Shown here piece by piece: positions 9,701-17,424 of a stretch of DNA of 64,000 nucleotides. The notes beneath the pieces are model-generated. The model had not been told where the DNA came from and searched no databases. It saw only the letters and a list, made by a program, of their open reading frames with translations. Where the stretch lies: NCBI RefSeq assembly GCF_026153205.1, contig NZ_JAPFBW010000003.1, positions 124,001 to 188,000 on the forward strand, in the 5' to 3' direction. Position 1 is the stretch's first letter; the number at the start of each line of letters is the position of its first letter. Origin of the DNA: Aquabacterium sp. A7-Y. Lineage in GTDB: Bacteria; Pseudomonadota; Gammaproteobacteria; Burkholderiales; Burkholderiaceae_C. The position numbers and the translations under genes are program-made.

Positions 9701-10944
9701 TGTCCGAGCGCGTCGCGAACCGCTGTCAGGTCGCCGGCCTGGTCGTATTCGTAGTCCACGAAAGAATGACTGAACCCGCTTTCCGGCACGAACAACGACA
9801 GCGAACGCACCTGTCCTAGGTGTTGCTCCACGAGGATGTGCCGCCCGCTCGACTCGCGGATCGCGCGCAGTTTTCCTTCGTGGCGCTCGAACTGCAGCCA
9901 GTTGCCGCACAGGTCGCTGATGCACCGTAACGGGACCTCCGACACACCCTGGTCGTTCGTGATCGCCAGTGCCTTCGGAAAGTGGTACAGCAGGCGGCTC
10001 TTGAGGCGCACCCGGAACTCGTCACCGTGGTCGCTCAGCAGCGCTCCGTCCATCAACTCCAGCACGGCGCCCGTGTCGCCCGGCGAGAGTGGCAGGTTCG
10101 GGAACAGCGCCACCCCTTCACTCGGGTGCCGGAACATCACGCTGCCGTCTTCGCGGTCGATCTCCAAGCGGGCGTCGGCGGGGCTTTCCCATCCGTAGCC
10201 GCAGGCGCCCCGGCGCCGGCTGCTGGAGCTGTAGGAGCGCACCCACTCGATCGGGATACGGCCGGGCAGCGTGAAGTCGACCTGCTCCACCACCACCTCT
10301 CCGGTCAGGATGTTCACCGGCTCGGCCCTGAGCACCTTGCACTTCAGAAAGCCCCGGTCCATGTTCTTGAACAACTTGCGGCGGAAGTTCCTGAAGCGGT
10401 CGCCCAGGTTCCTGGCGAACTTCGACTTTCTCAGCTTGCCCAGCCCGGCAAAGGCGCCCTTGGCCGCCATCCCCATCATCGAAATGGTCGGCGCTCCGCC
10501 CACCCTCACGGTGGTCGGGATCGCAAGGTTGAAGGTCGTGGGCAGCAGTCGGGGCGGCGAGATGCGCTTTTTCTTGGGCCGCGGCGGGCTCGGCATGCCG
10601 GCGACCTGGCAGCCGAGTACCGGCAGCGCGAGGTAGGACAGCGGGTCGCCGTCGGCGAGCACCGTCGAACTGCCCATGAACAGCTCGTCGTCCTTGTCCG
10701 GCAGCATCGGGGCGAAAGGGAAACCCGGCGGGATGTGCACGACGATCGCACCGGTGCCCGCGGTCGCCCGCTTCATGCCGAACACCGAGACGGTCGCGCC
10801 GATGATCGGCACGTAGTCGAAGGGGTCGAAGACGACCGAGAGGTGAGGCGTGGGCAGCGGTACCGGCGAGGGTGAGGGCGGCACGACACACAGGTGGATG
10901 TCGACGCCCAGTTGCGGGTCACCGTGTTTGGCCGAGGGCATCAT
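6763..10944 (-). CDS. PAAR-Rhs polymorphic toxin with GIY-YIG-like nuclease tip
   Basis: A 1393-residue Rhs protein. Residues 1-110 are a PAAR-like N-terminus (GDPQLGVDIHLCVVP, then a proline-rich segment) that would cap a type VI secretion spike. Residues ~190-300 match the DUF6531 entry region. Some 900 residues of YD repeats (motifs such as YRYDPLGQI) form the shell. The core ends with RYRYYDPHAGQFVGQDPIRL and WSDPWGL. The last 129 residues (1265-1393) are the variable tip. They contain GVY (1278-1280), YTG (1289-1291), Arg1297/1299, Glu1343 and downstream Asn residues, spaced as in GIY-YIG endonucleases. The AGGAGG ribosome site lies just upstream of ATG 10944. The LRR gene follows. No VgrG or other T6SS gene is in the window. 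Confidence 0.93.
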   Translation of the reverse strand: MMPSAKHGDPQLGVDIHLCVVPPSPSPVPLPTPHLSVVFDPFDYVPIIGATVSVFGMKRATAGTGAIVVHIPPGFPFAPMLPDKDDELFMGSSTVLADGDPLSYLALPVLGCQVAGMPSPPRPKKKRISPPRLLPTTFNLAIPTTVRVGGAPTISMMGMAAKGAFAGLGKLRKSKFARNLGDRFRNFRRKLFKNMDRGFLKCKVLRAEPVNILTGEVVVEQVDFTLPGRIPIEWVRSYSSSSRRRGACGYGWESPADARLEIDREDGSVMFRHPSEGVALFPNLPLSPGDTGAVLELMDGALLSDHGDEFRVRLKSRLLYHFPKALAITNDQGVSEVPLRCISDLCGNWLQFERHEGKLRAIRESSGRHILVEQHLGQVRSLSLFVPESGFSHSFVDYEYDQAGDLTAVRDALGHPYCFAYDRHHMVRHTNRTGLSFYYEYDTTDENWRVVHAWGDGGLYDYRFAYWPEIHETRITDSLGHVSTVQCDQHGLPILEIDPQGGRTIFEYDEAGRTTSIVDAANHRTACLHDERGNLRKLTRPDGSTVAIDVNENNQVTRIEYPGGASWLQSWDSRGLLVRQTSPLGAVTTYEYDTGGLPVCVTDACQASTRFSFDTDGYLVAVIDALGHVTRLQRDELGNLLARSDPLGFTTHYRYDRKSRLTETTLPGGARIHCRYDAQDLLTSYEDESGARTRFEYFGQGLVKKRYQPDGHVVEYHHDTEEQLIGVSNQRGETYRLRRDALGRVVEEVDYWGQSTAYSFDPAGHLRQSCDPLGRIVSYTTDQLGRIRRKAFAHPEHPGREFEETFDFDANGHLTGCANEHVRVQRRFDLEGRLLEERQGEFFVRNTFDAMGRRVRRETSAGNTVVYSYDALGQAATIQVNDEPPITIERDAGGQVRKETLGQTLDRYYQYDARGRLTAQGLKQGAHWLFHSRYEYDPTGNLTRRQDSHHGTDQYRYDPLGQIVEHMDPRGRLTRFFQDPAGDRLQTQVLEQAGQQVVDGVDIPGKWLREGRYDGVYYRFDRAGNLVQRSDEGRCALIGAAGRTTILTWDANQRLVRSLSNGIATAYGYDPLGRRVFKQTGATGVRFFWDSDVIAGEQPFTAQPSPGKLRENDAFIPGASMDPQPAARCSPPPPREYVCYPGTFRPVALVEAQSTTGERCCYYYHNDPNGYPVRLTSGSGEVKWAASAATWGEAEIFSGAAVFNPIRFQGQYADEETGLHYNRYRYYDPHAGQFVGQDPIRLLGGPNPYAYATNPLVWSDPWGLICQRLARTLPQGPGVYHIELNGQFYTGSADNVRVRLSQGDHPAAALLNDPNVRVTVHPVNLGSASGNRRMTNHVLRGYEQGVMDNPAINNIPLQNGSLNQIRAAKVTRVAEYAQDAANHGASIGPGTAY

Positions 10945-11090
10945 GCGGGAGGCCCTCCTGCGGCGCCGTCAGCCGCCGGCGGTGCATTGGAGAGGGTGCC
11001 AGGCAGCGCCTGCTTGCCGGTACCGGCAAGCAGGATGCTCCTGCGCTGCAGCCTGTGGACGAGCCGGCACTCGACCGGATTCAAGACCAT
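10941..11090 (-). CDS. Small ORF overlapping the rhs start (uncertain)
   Basis: A possible 49-residue product starting MVLNPVECRLVH. Its stop TGA overlaps the rhs ATG (ATGA), and a GGAG-like ribosome site lies upstream of ATG 11090. The frame stays open further upstream to 11234. It covers the 26-bp palindrome at 11009-11034 and has no recognisable domain. It could be a leader peptide coupled to rhs translation or a chance frame; I lean towards chance. Confidence 0.2.
   Translation of the reverse strand: MVLNPVECRLVHRLQRRSILLAGTGKQALPGTLSNAPPAADGAAGGPPA
11009..11034. repeat. 26-bp perfect palindrome upstream of rhs
   Basis: The left arm is CCTGCTTGCCGGT and the right arm its exact reverse complement, with no unpaired centre. 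It lies 65 bp upstream of the rhs start codon. A site of this symmetry could be an operator for a dimeric regulator or an extruding hairpin. It has no T-tract, so it is not a typical terminator. Confidence 0.85.
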
Positions 11091-11466
11091 GTGCGCTCCG
11101 CGTTCAGCCGTGCCGCGGACCTCGGTGGTCGAGCCGCGGATGCGAGCTTCACCGGGGCACAGGCGGCGGGTGCGCGGCCAGCCGAATGGCGGTCGCCGCC
11201 GGCGATTCCATCGATCTGTGGGTGTGCTTTCCAAGGTGGCGCGCCTCCCCAGGCCGCAGCACCCGTGTTTCCAGCGACGTATCGTAGGGAAGCCGACCCT
11301 GCCCGGCTCTCCCTAGCTCTTGGCTGGAAAAATCGACGGATATCGCCTATCTGCCTTCCCTTCGCCTTTGTGCCGGTCGCCAGGCAGGCGCCGCATCGAC
11401 GCCGAAGGCGCCGGCAGCGGCGAGGGGAGCAGGCCCGCTCCCGGAGCGGCTGTTCTGCCTGGTCCG
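11091..11466. other. Intergenic stretch without a recognisable gene
   Basis: Between the rhs leader region and the Apple-domain gene I see only short overlapping frames with no domain. The right end carries the small hairpin described separately. The rhs promoter is expected here, but no convincing -35/-10 pair stands out. Confidence 0.5.
11435..11449 (-). terminator. Short hairpin after the Apple-domain gene
   Basis: CCGCTCC and GGAGCGG form seven perfect pairs around a single base, about 18 bp past the stop of the leftward Apple-domain gene. There is no U-tract, so an intrinsic terminator is only a weak call. Confidence 0.3.
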
Positions 11467-12006
11467 TCAGCGCCAGTTGACCGTGCCCGAATCGCAGCAG
11501 CTGTTCGGGGTGGGCGCCGGCATGCGGTTTTTCAGCCAGCAGCGCGGGTTGGGGCCCTGGACCTGCGGGCGGACATAGGTGTAGGCGACGCAGCGGTTGT
11601 CATTGCGGCAGTAGGCCTCGCATTCGGCCACGGTGGCCCACCACGGCAGGTCGAAGTTGGTGTAGTCGCTGCCCGGCCGGTCCCAGCCGATTTCGCGCGT
11701 CACCTGCTTGACCCCCGAGTAACAGCAGCCCGAGGCGGTCGGCAGAGGGGCTGCGGACTTCAGCCAGCAGGCGGCGCTGCTGCCTTGCACGCCGGGGTGG
11801 ACATAGGTATACGCCTGGCAGCGGGCGTCGTTCTCGCAGGCCGACTTGCAGATGTTGTAGTCGGGCGCGGTCTCGAAGCGGGTGTAGTCGGCGCCGGGCC
11901 GGTCGGTGCCGATCTCCAGGCTGGTCGGGGCGGCCTGCGCCGCCGAGGCGAAGACCGACAGGGACACGGGAACCAACACGGACGCGGCGAACGATGCGAT
12001 CGTCAT
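11467..12006 (-). CDS. Secreted protein with two PAN/Apple domains
   Basis: A 179-residue protein. ATG 12006 is preceded by AAGGAGG at a good distance and starts a Sec signal peptide (MTIASFAASVL... ending AQA). Two similar halves follow, each with DRPGxDY near the start, CxxxCxxDxRCxAYTYV in the middle, and a CWLK element followed by CC near the end. This is the PAN/Apple cysteine pattern, a fold that binds proteins or carbohydrates outside the cell. The stop is at 11467. No enzyme signature is present. The role is unknown; exported location and domain type are well supported. Confidence 0.85.
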   Translation of the reverse strand: MTIASFAASVLVPVSLSVFASAAQAAPTSLEIGTDRPGADYTRFETAPDYNICKSACENDARCQAYTYVHPGVQGSSAACWLKSAAPLPTASGCCYSGVKQVTREIGWDRPGSDYTNFDLPWWATVAECEAYCRNDNRCVAYTYVRPQVQGPNPRCWLKNRMPAPTPNSCCDSGTVNWR

Positions 12007-12303
12007 GATGTCTCCTCCTTGCACAGGTGCTGCGCGACAGGTCCCGCGATGCCGGGCAGCGTCGAGCCTCGCGGGGTCCAAGAGGGACAGGGAGCCGACG
12101 CGCCGGCTGCCGGATCTGCCGGCAGAACCGCCGGGAACGAGGGACACGCCTCCTGGTCGCGCACGCCCTCATCGGAGCGCGGAGCGTCTTGCGACAGCTC
12201 ACTGTCTTGCGCAGTGTTCCCCGCCCTCCCGGGTGCGGGGGACGGTTCTGTAACCCACTGTCGATGCGATGCGCCGTGCCAGCACGATCACGAACCCAGG
12301 GGC
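12007..12303. other. Gene-free spacer between two leftward genes
   Basis: It holds the ribosome site of the Apple-domain gene at its left end. At 12219-12224/12235-12240 lies a 6-bp inverted repeat (CCCCGC/GCGGGG). No coding sequence or clear promoter was recognised. Confidence 0.4.
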
Positions 12304-13341
12304 TCAGCGGCGCTTGGAGAGCCCGAACACCTTGGCCAGGTAGCTGCCGAGCGATCGGCCGCCGCCGAACGCGCCACGCGGGCTCGCCGTCGTTGCGCCG
12401 GCCGGGAAGGGCGTGCCGACCGAGGTCCGCAGTGCGCCGGCCGGGGCCGGCTGCGGCGCCTGACGGTACAGCAAGGCCGGGTTGCGCCTGAGCTCTCGAA
12501 CGTGCGCGACCGCGCTGGCGATGTAGCGTGTCAGCAGCGCCCAGGGCACCGGGTTCTTGACGAAGCGGAACACCTTGGCGCGGTTGATCAGATCGATGAG
12601 CCGGCTTGAATCCATCGAGTCGCAGACCGCGATGACCAGCAGGTGCGGGTACTGCTGCTTGAGGCTTTGCAAGACACGACAGTCGGCCTCGTTCTGCACG
12701 TCGAAGGCGCACACCATGACGCCGACCGGCGAGCGGCCCATCACGTCGAGCACTTCGTTCAAGTTGCGGGCCGGCACGAATTCGACGTCCATGGCGATGC
12801 TGCGGCGTGCCTGCGAGTACAGCGAGGAGTGCGGGTCCACCACCAGCACCACTTCCTTGCCCGTGCCCGCCGCAGGCGCCTGGTCCGGCCCCGCGGCACG
12901 CGCGGCCGTGGGCGACAGCTCGTCGAACTCGCCCGCTGCGGATCCTTCGCAGGGTCCGCGCAGCCTTCGGGCCACCTCCACCGCTTCGTCCACGAGTGCC
13001 TTCAGCGCCCCGTTGTCCCAGGGCTTCTGCACATAGCGGTAGACCTCGCCGTCGTTGATCGCGTCCACCATGGCGCCGGTGTCGGAGTACCCCGTCAGCA
13101 GGAGGCGGGTGGTTTCGGGCGACAGCTCGCAGGCCTCGCGCAGCAGCGCCACCCCCGCCATGCCGGGCATGCGCTGGTCGCTGACGATGACGTCGAAGCG
13201 CCGGGTCTTGAGCAGCTCTACGGCCTGCTCGGGGTCGGTGGTGGTCACCACCTCATAGTTGGATCGAAACACCACCCTCAATGCGACGAGAATGGCGGGT
13301 TCGTCATCGACGAACAACAGAACGGGCTTGTTGCTGTCCAT
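12304..13341 (-). CDS. Response regulator with one intact and one degenerate receiver domain
   Basis: 345 residues. Residues ~6-120 are a normal receiver: acidic pair DDE near 12, phospho-acceptor Asp in VIVSDQRMPGM, Thr/Ser in LLLTGYS, and Lys in YVQKPW. Such domains resemble those of RpfG-type regulators, but no HD-GYP output domain follows. Residues ~155-280 repeat the receiver plan (VVLVVDP, VFRFVKNPVPW), but the acceptor position reads CAFDV, so phosphorylation there is doubtful. There is no DNA-binding domain. It overlaps the kinase gene by 38 bp and is presumably its partner. Confidence 0.88.
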   Translation of the reverse strand: MDSNKPVLLFVDDEPAILVALRVVFRSNYEVVTTTDPEQAVELLKTRRFDVIVSDQRMPGMAGVALLREACELSPETTRLLLTGYSDTGAMVDAINDGEVYRYVQKPWDNGALKALVDEAVEVARRLRGPCEGSAAGEFDELSPTAARAAGPDQAPAAGTGKEVVLVVDPHSSLYSQARRSIAMDVEFVPARNLNEVLDVMGRSPVGVMVCAFDVQNEADCRVLQSLKQQYPHLLVIAVCDSMDSSRLIDLINRAKVFRFVKNPVPWALLTRYIASAVAHVRELRRNPALLYRQAPQPAPAGALRTSVGTPFPAGATTASPRGAFGGGRSLGSYLAKVFGLSKRR

Positions 13342-15343
13342 GTGAGCTTACTTTCGTGGCAGCTTCCGCAGGCCCGGCCGCCAGGGGCAGTGGGTCGGGT
13401 TCCTCGCACAAGCCGGTCGGCGGCTCGACGGGCAGCAGCACCGTGAAGGACGTGCCGACGCCCAAGGCCGTGCTCACCTCGATGCGGCCTCCGTGGGCTT
13501 CGACGATCTTCTTGCTGGTGCTCAGGCCCAGGCCGGTTCCGGCACCTTCCTTCTTGGTCGTGAAGAAGGGTTGCCAGATCTTGGGCAGCAGCTCGGGGGC
13601 GATGCCGGGGCCGTTGTCGATCACCGCCAGACTCAGCCGGGTGTGCGTCTGCATGCGGGTGCGCACGGTGATGGTCCCGCCGCTGGCCGGCAGCGCCTGG
13701 ACGGCGTTGCGGATGAGGTTGAGCAGCACCTGGTTGATCTGCGCCTGGTCGCAGCGGATCGGCCGGGTGTTGCCGAAGTCCTTCACCACCCGGCTCCTGC
13801 CGAGGAAGTGAGCCGCCATCGCCAGCGTGCTTTCCACCGCGTCCTCGACCCGGCAAGGCGCAAGCCGGCTCCTGTCCAGCCGCGAGAACTCGAGCATGTT
13901 GGCGATCACGCGGCTGATGTGCTCGACGCTGCGCATGCCGCTGTCGAGCAGTTCGTCGAGCGACTCGAGGGCCCGGAACGAGGCCAGCTCGCCATGCAGC
14001 TCCGCCAGCCGGTGGATGGACTGCGCCAGGGCCGCGGTGCGGTCGCGCTTTTCGACCTCGTCGCGCGGCACCGGCTGGCGCAGCCTGGCGCAAAGCTCGC
14101 CCGCGCCGTGCACCACGTCGGCGATGCCGCCCATGAGTTCGCGGGTGCTCTGCAGGCCGCTCTTGACGGCGGCCAGCGGCGTGTTCACCTCGTGCGTGAT
14201 GCCGGCCACCATCTCGCCCAAGGCGTTCATCTTCTGCGCGTGGATCAACTGCACCTCGTGGTCCTTCAGGGCCCGGGTCTGGTGTTCCACCAGCTCTGCG
14301 AGCCGGCGTCGCTCGGTGGCGTTGCGGTAGGCGATGAAGCCGGCGGCGCCGAACACGAGGGCCAGCACCGCCGCGCTGTACAACAGCAGCAGCCGGGTGT
14401 AGCGACCTTGCTGCGCCAGCTCGGTGTCGAAGCGGGCGATCAAGCCATTGCTCAGCGTGTCGATCCGGGCCGTGACCGGCACGGCGGCGATCTGGCGCAG
14501 CACCTCGGCCTCGCGGTCACGAAGGTTGAGCACGGCCTCGGCATGCGCCACCAGGTTGCCGATGGGTTCCTGCAGCGTGTCGTCGTAGCTGGGCAGATCC
14601 GCGCTCAGCCGCTCGACCACGGCCTTCAGGCTGGCAGCCGTCGCGACATCGGGTGCGGCGTGGTAGCGCAGCGTGTCGTTCACCACCTGAGCCATGACGT
14701 TCTCGCCCTGCACCATGGCCAGCGCTTGCCGGTTCGCGGTGCGGGCTTCGCGGGCCTGGATGTCAATCCTGCGCCGCATGGTGGCCAGGGCGGTTTCTGC
14801 GTCGCTGCCGCCGCCGGCCTGGCGCGCCGCCGAACGCTCCAGCGCAGCGGCCTCCCGGGGCAGGGCACCGAGCAGGCGATGGCCGGCCGAAAAGCCGCGG
14901 TCGCGTTTCGCGCGCATCGCGGTCTGGAGGTCGAGGTGGGCGGTGGGCAGGTAGTGCAGCGAGTTCTTCAGCAGCGAGTTCTGTGCCTTGAAGCGGTCGA
15001 TCAGCTCGGACTTGGTGTCGATGGCGGCCTTGATCTCGAGCACCGCCTGCTGCAGCGCGGCGTCGCCCCAGCCCGCGGCCGCCGCATCGAGCCGGGCGGT
15101 GAGGGCCGCCAGCGTCTGCAAGGGGTGCGCCAGCGCGTCGTAGGACCTGTTGATGCCCGCCTGCGAGCGCAGCACGTCGGCGCCCCAGTCGGTGTCGATC
15201 TGCTTGAGGTCTTTCAGCAGCGCCAGGGTTTCGTTCTGCCGCTCGGCGCTGACGGTGCGGCTGTGCGTGTACAGATAGGTCCAGCCCGCTGCCAGCAGCA
15301 CCAGCACGACCGCCGTCAGAAGGAGTCGAAGCCAGGCGGTCAA
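13304..15343 (-). CDS. Membrane sensor histidine kinase with DAHL-type periplasmic domain
   Basis: 679 residues. Membrane segments lie at ~6-24 and ~318-340. Between them is a long, mostly helical periplasmic region resembling the DAHL sensor domain. The cytoplasmic part has a short coiled coil, the HisKA box GEMVAGITHEVNTP (phospho-acceptor His) and a HATPase domain with DNGPGIAPELL and GAGTGLGLSTSKK. It would autophosphorylate and pass the phosphate to the overlapping response regulator. It starts 3 bp after the dihaem peroxidase stop, so sensing may relate to redox or peroxide. The ligand is unknown. Confidence 0.92.
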   Translation of the reverse strand: MTAWLRLLLTAVVLVLLAAGWTYLYTHSRTVSAERQNETLALLKDLKQIDTDWGADVLRSQAGINRSYDALAHPLQTLAALTARLDAAAAGWGDAALQQAVLEIKAAIDTKSELIDRFKAQNSLLKNSLHYLPTAHLDLQTAMRAKRDRGFSAGHRLLGALPREAAALERSAARQAGGGSDAETALATMRRRIDIQAREARTANRQALAMVQGENVMAQVVNDTLRYHAAPDVATAASLKAVVERLSADLPSYDDTLQEPIGNLVAHAEAVLNLRDREAEVLRQIAAVPVTARIDTLSNGLIARFDTELAQQGRYTRLLLLYSAAVLALVFGAAGFIAYRNATERRRLAELVEHQTRALKDHEVQLIHAQKMNALGEMVAGITHEVNTPLAAVKSGLQSTRELMGGIADVVHGAGELCARLRQPVPRDEVEKRDRTAALAQSIHRLAELHGELASFRALESLDELLDSGMRSVEHISRVIANMLEFSRLDRSRLAPCRVEDAVESTLAMAAHFLGRSRVVKDFGNTRPIRCDQAQINQVLLNLIRNAVQALPASGGTITVRTRMQTHTRLSLAVIDNGPGIAPELLPKIWQPFFTTKKEGAGTGLGLSTSKKIVEAHGGRIEVSTALGVGTSFTVLLPVEPPTGLCEEPDPLPLAAGPAEAATKVSSHGQQQARSVVRR

Positions 15344-15346
15344 GCG

Positions 15347-16321
15347 TCACTCCTTGACGGCTTCGCCGCTCAGGCTGCCGAGGAAGGCGACGATGGCCTC
15401 CTTGTCCTGGGGCGGCGCGGTGCGGCCGAGTTGGAAGCGGAACATCACCTCAACCGCTTCCTCCAGGGACCGGGCCGACGCGTCGTGGAAGTAGGGCGGT
15501 GTCAGTGCCACGTTCCGCAGGCTGGGCACCTTGAAGACGTAGAGGTGGTCGGTCTTGAGGGTGACGTTGTAGCGGCCGCGGTCCGCATCGGTCAGGGCCT
15601 GGCCCGCGGCGGCGCGCGCCTTGAAGTAGTCGGCCATGGCGCCGAAGCGCTGGAACATGTTGCCGCCGATGTTGACGCCCTGGTGGCAACCCACGCAGCC
15701 GTAGGCCTTGAAACGTTCGTAGCCGTGCTTCTCGAGGGCCGTGATGGCCGTGCCGTCGCCTTGGAGATAGCGATCGAAACGCGAAGGGGTCAGCAGCGAG
15801 CGCTGGTAGACCGCCAGCGCATCGGCGACGCTGCGCGGGGTCATGCCTTCCGGGTAGGCCGCCTTGAATCCGCTGACGAGCTGCAGGTCCCGTCCGAGCT
15901 TGGCCAGCAGTTCTTCCCAGCTCGAGTTGAACACACGCGGGCTTTTCAGCACGATGCCGACCAGCTCTTCCAGCGAGGTGGCGCCGCCGGTCCATTGCTG
16001 CCTGAAGTTCAAACCCGAGTTCAGCACGGTGGGCGTGTTCACCACGTGCACCACGCCGCCTGCGCCGACGGACAGGGGCCGCGCATCCGCGCCGCCGTGC
16101 TGCGGACTGTGACAGCTGATGCAGGAGACCGAGTTGTCCTTGGCGAAGCGGGGGTCGCGGAACAGCCGCGAGCCGAGCGCCAGCTTGCGCGGATCGGCGG
16201 CCGGCGGAGCCGGCAAGGGCGAGAGCGGCTCGCCGGGGAGCGCTTGCGCCTGCACGGCGGCCGGTGCCAGCATGCCGATGGCCGTTGCCATGCCCCAGGA
16301 CCCGAAACTGTGTGGCGTCAT
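15347..16321 (-). CDS. Periplasmic dihaem cytochrome c peroxidase family protein
   Basis: 324 residues with a signal peptide ending near AQA (residue 27). Two haem-binding CxxCH motifs are present: C67-ISC-H71 and C209-VGC-H213. This is the two-domain pattern of bacterial cytochrome c peroxidases (CcpA/MauG superfamily), which reduce hydrogen peroxide in the periplasm or oxidise protein substrates. Other family residues include HGGADARPLSVG and TPTVLNSG. It is the first gene of a tight leftward operon with the kinase and regulator, which is unusual for this enzyme. A purine-rich ribosome site (GGGGAG) precedes ATG 16321. Confidence 0.92.
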   Translation of the reverse strand: MTPHSFGSWGMATAIGMLAPAAVQAQALPGEPLSPLPAPPAADPRKLALGSRLFRDPRFAKDNSVSCISCHSPQHGGADARPLSVGAGGVVHVVNTPTVLNSGLNFRQQWTGGATSLEELVGIVLKSPRVFNSSWEELLAKLGRDLQLVSGFKAAYPEGMTPRSVADALAVYQRSLLTPSRFDRYLQGDGTAITALEKHGYERFKAYGCVGCHQGVNIGGNMFQRFGAMADYFKARAAAGQALTDADRGRYNVTLKTDHLYVFKVPSLRNVALTPPYFHDASARSLEEAVEVMFRFQLGRTAPPQDKEAIVAFLGSLSGEAVKE

Positions 16322-16614
16322 CGCGCGCTCCCCCTCGCAGGAGCTGGATGTTGTGTGTTCCTGGCGGCTGTCGTGCCCCCTGTTTGTGTCCGCCTGCTAC
16401 GGGTGGGCCCCTGGCTCGCGCTGCGCGGGGCACAAGGGCGGGCCCCGGGAAGGTGGGGTGTCCGGACGTTCAGCAAGCCGGCAGCGGACGACCCGGGGAC
16501 CGGGTGACCGCCGAGCGGGACAGCAGCACCTGGCAGCAGCATCGCCACCGCCGGGCTCGCGAGGCCCCAAGGTGGGTCAACCCGGGTGTGCCGGCCCGCC
16601 TTGAGCGCCTGACG

Positions 16615-17190
16615 TCAGCCGTCGCGGCTCTTGTAGCGCGCCACCGCCAGGCTGATCTGCGACGCCGCGTGCCGCAAGGCGTGCTGCTCGCGCACGCTCC
16701 AATGGCGCGGCTCGCCGGTCTGCTCGATGCAGACCACACCGAAGATCCGGCCGTTGACCTTGAAGGTCGTGTCCAGCAGCGAGCGGATGCCACGCGGCAG
16801 GAAGTAGGGCGCGACCAGTCCGCCGAGATGAGGGTCGGTCAGCACGTCGGAGCTGGCATAGACGCCGCTCTGCAGCAAGGCCTCGAAGTAGCCGCGGTAC
16901 TCGACCTGCCGCAGCACGTCGCCGCCCGGCGTCGCGCCTTCGGCCACGTCGAAGGCCGCCACGCAGGTCAGGGACAGGTCGTCGGCGGCGGGGCCGCCGA
17001 AGCGCCAGAGGCTGGCCCGCGAGCAGCCGAAGGCCTGCTGCAGCGCGACGCACAGACGGTCACGGTACCCGCTGCTCGAGAGACGGTCGGCCAGCAGGTC
17101 CGCGCTGTGGGCCCGGATGGTCTGCGCCAGAGTCTCCCGCAAACTCATGCTGTCTTGCGCCGGCGCACCGGCAGGGGCCTGTGTTTTCAT
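16615..17190 (-). CDS. GAF-domain protein
   Basis: 191 residues from ATG 17190. An N-terminal helix (~20-45) leads into a GAF domain (~45-185): FGCSRASLWRF, then FKVNGRIFGVVCIEQTG and the final helix of hydrophobic heptads. GAF domains bind small ligands or mediate dimerisation. No output domain is attached, so it may act as a sensor for a partner. The divergent neighbour is the diguanylate cyclase, which makes a c-di-GMP signalling link plausible. That link is inference. It is transcribed away from the cyclase across about 235 bp. Confidence 0.85.
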   Translation of the reverse strand: MKTQAPAGAPAQDSMSLRETLAQTIRAHSADLLADRLSSSGYRDRLCVALQQAFGCSRASLWRFGGPAADDLSLTCVAAFDVAEGATPGGDVLRQVEYRGYFEALLQSGVYASSDVLTDPHLGGLVAPYFLPRGIRSLLDTTFKVNGRIFGVVCIEQTGEPRHWSVREQHALRHAASQISLAVARYKSRDG

Positions 17191-17424
17191 GATCCTGGGA
17201 CGGTGGTGCCTGCTGGAGCCAGAGCCCTTGCCGAGCTTCCGAACGATGGCGGGCGAAAGATCTGGCAGGGTCTCTGCGCAGAATATCGACGCAAGCTGTG
17301 CATTATTGAGCCCTGTTACAAGGAGGGCGGTGCCAGGGCACCGAGGCCAGGCCGCCGTGTCGAGGGGCGGCGCTCGGGACGGGCACGAGCCCTGCCTCGG
17401 CTGTACGGTTCCGTCAGCGAGTTC

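Noticed and set aside
12219-12240. CCCCGC/GCGGGG inverted repeat as a terminator for the response-regulator unit
   Set aside because: Six pairs and no U-tract; in DNA of this GC content such repeats are common.
16264-17424. Upstream extension of the diguanylate cyclase frame
   Set aside because: It crosses the GAF gene in antisense and has no domain content. The real protein begins shortly before the first membrane helix.
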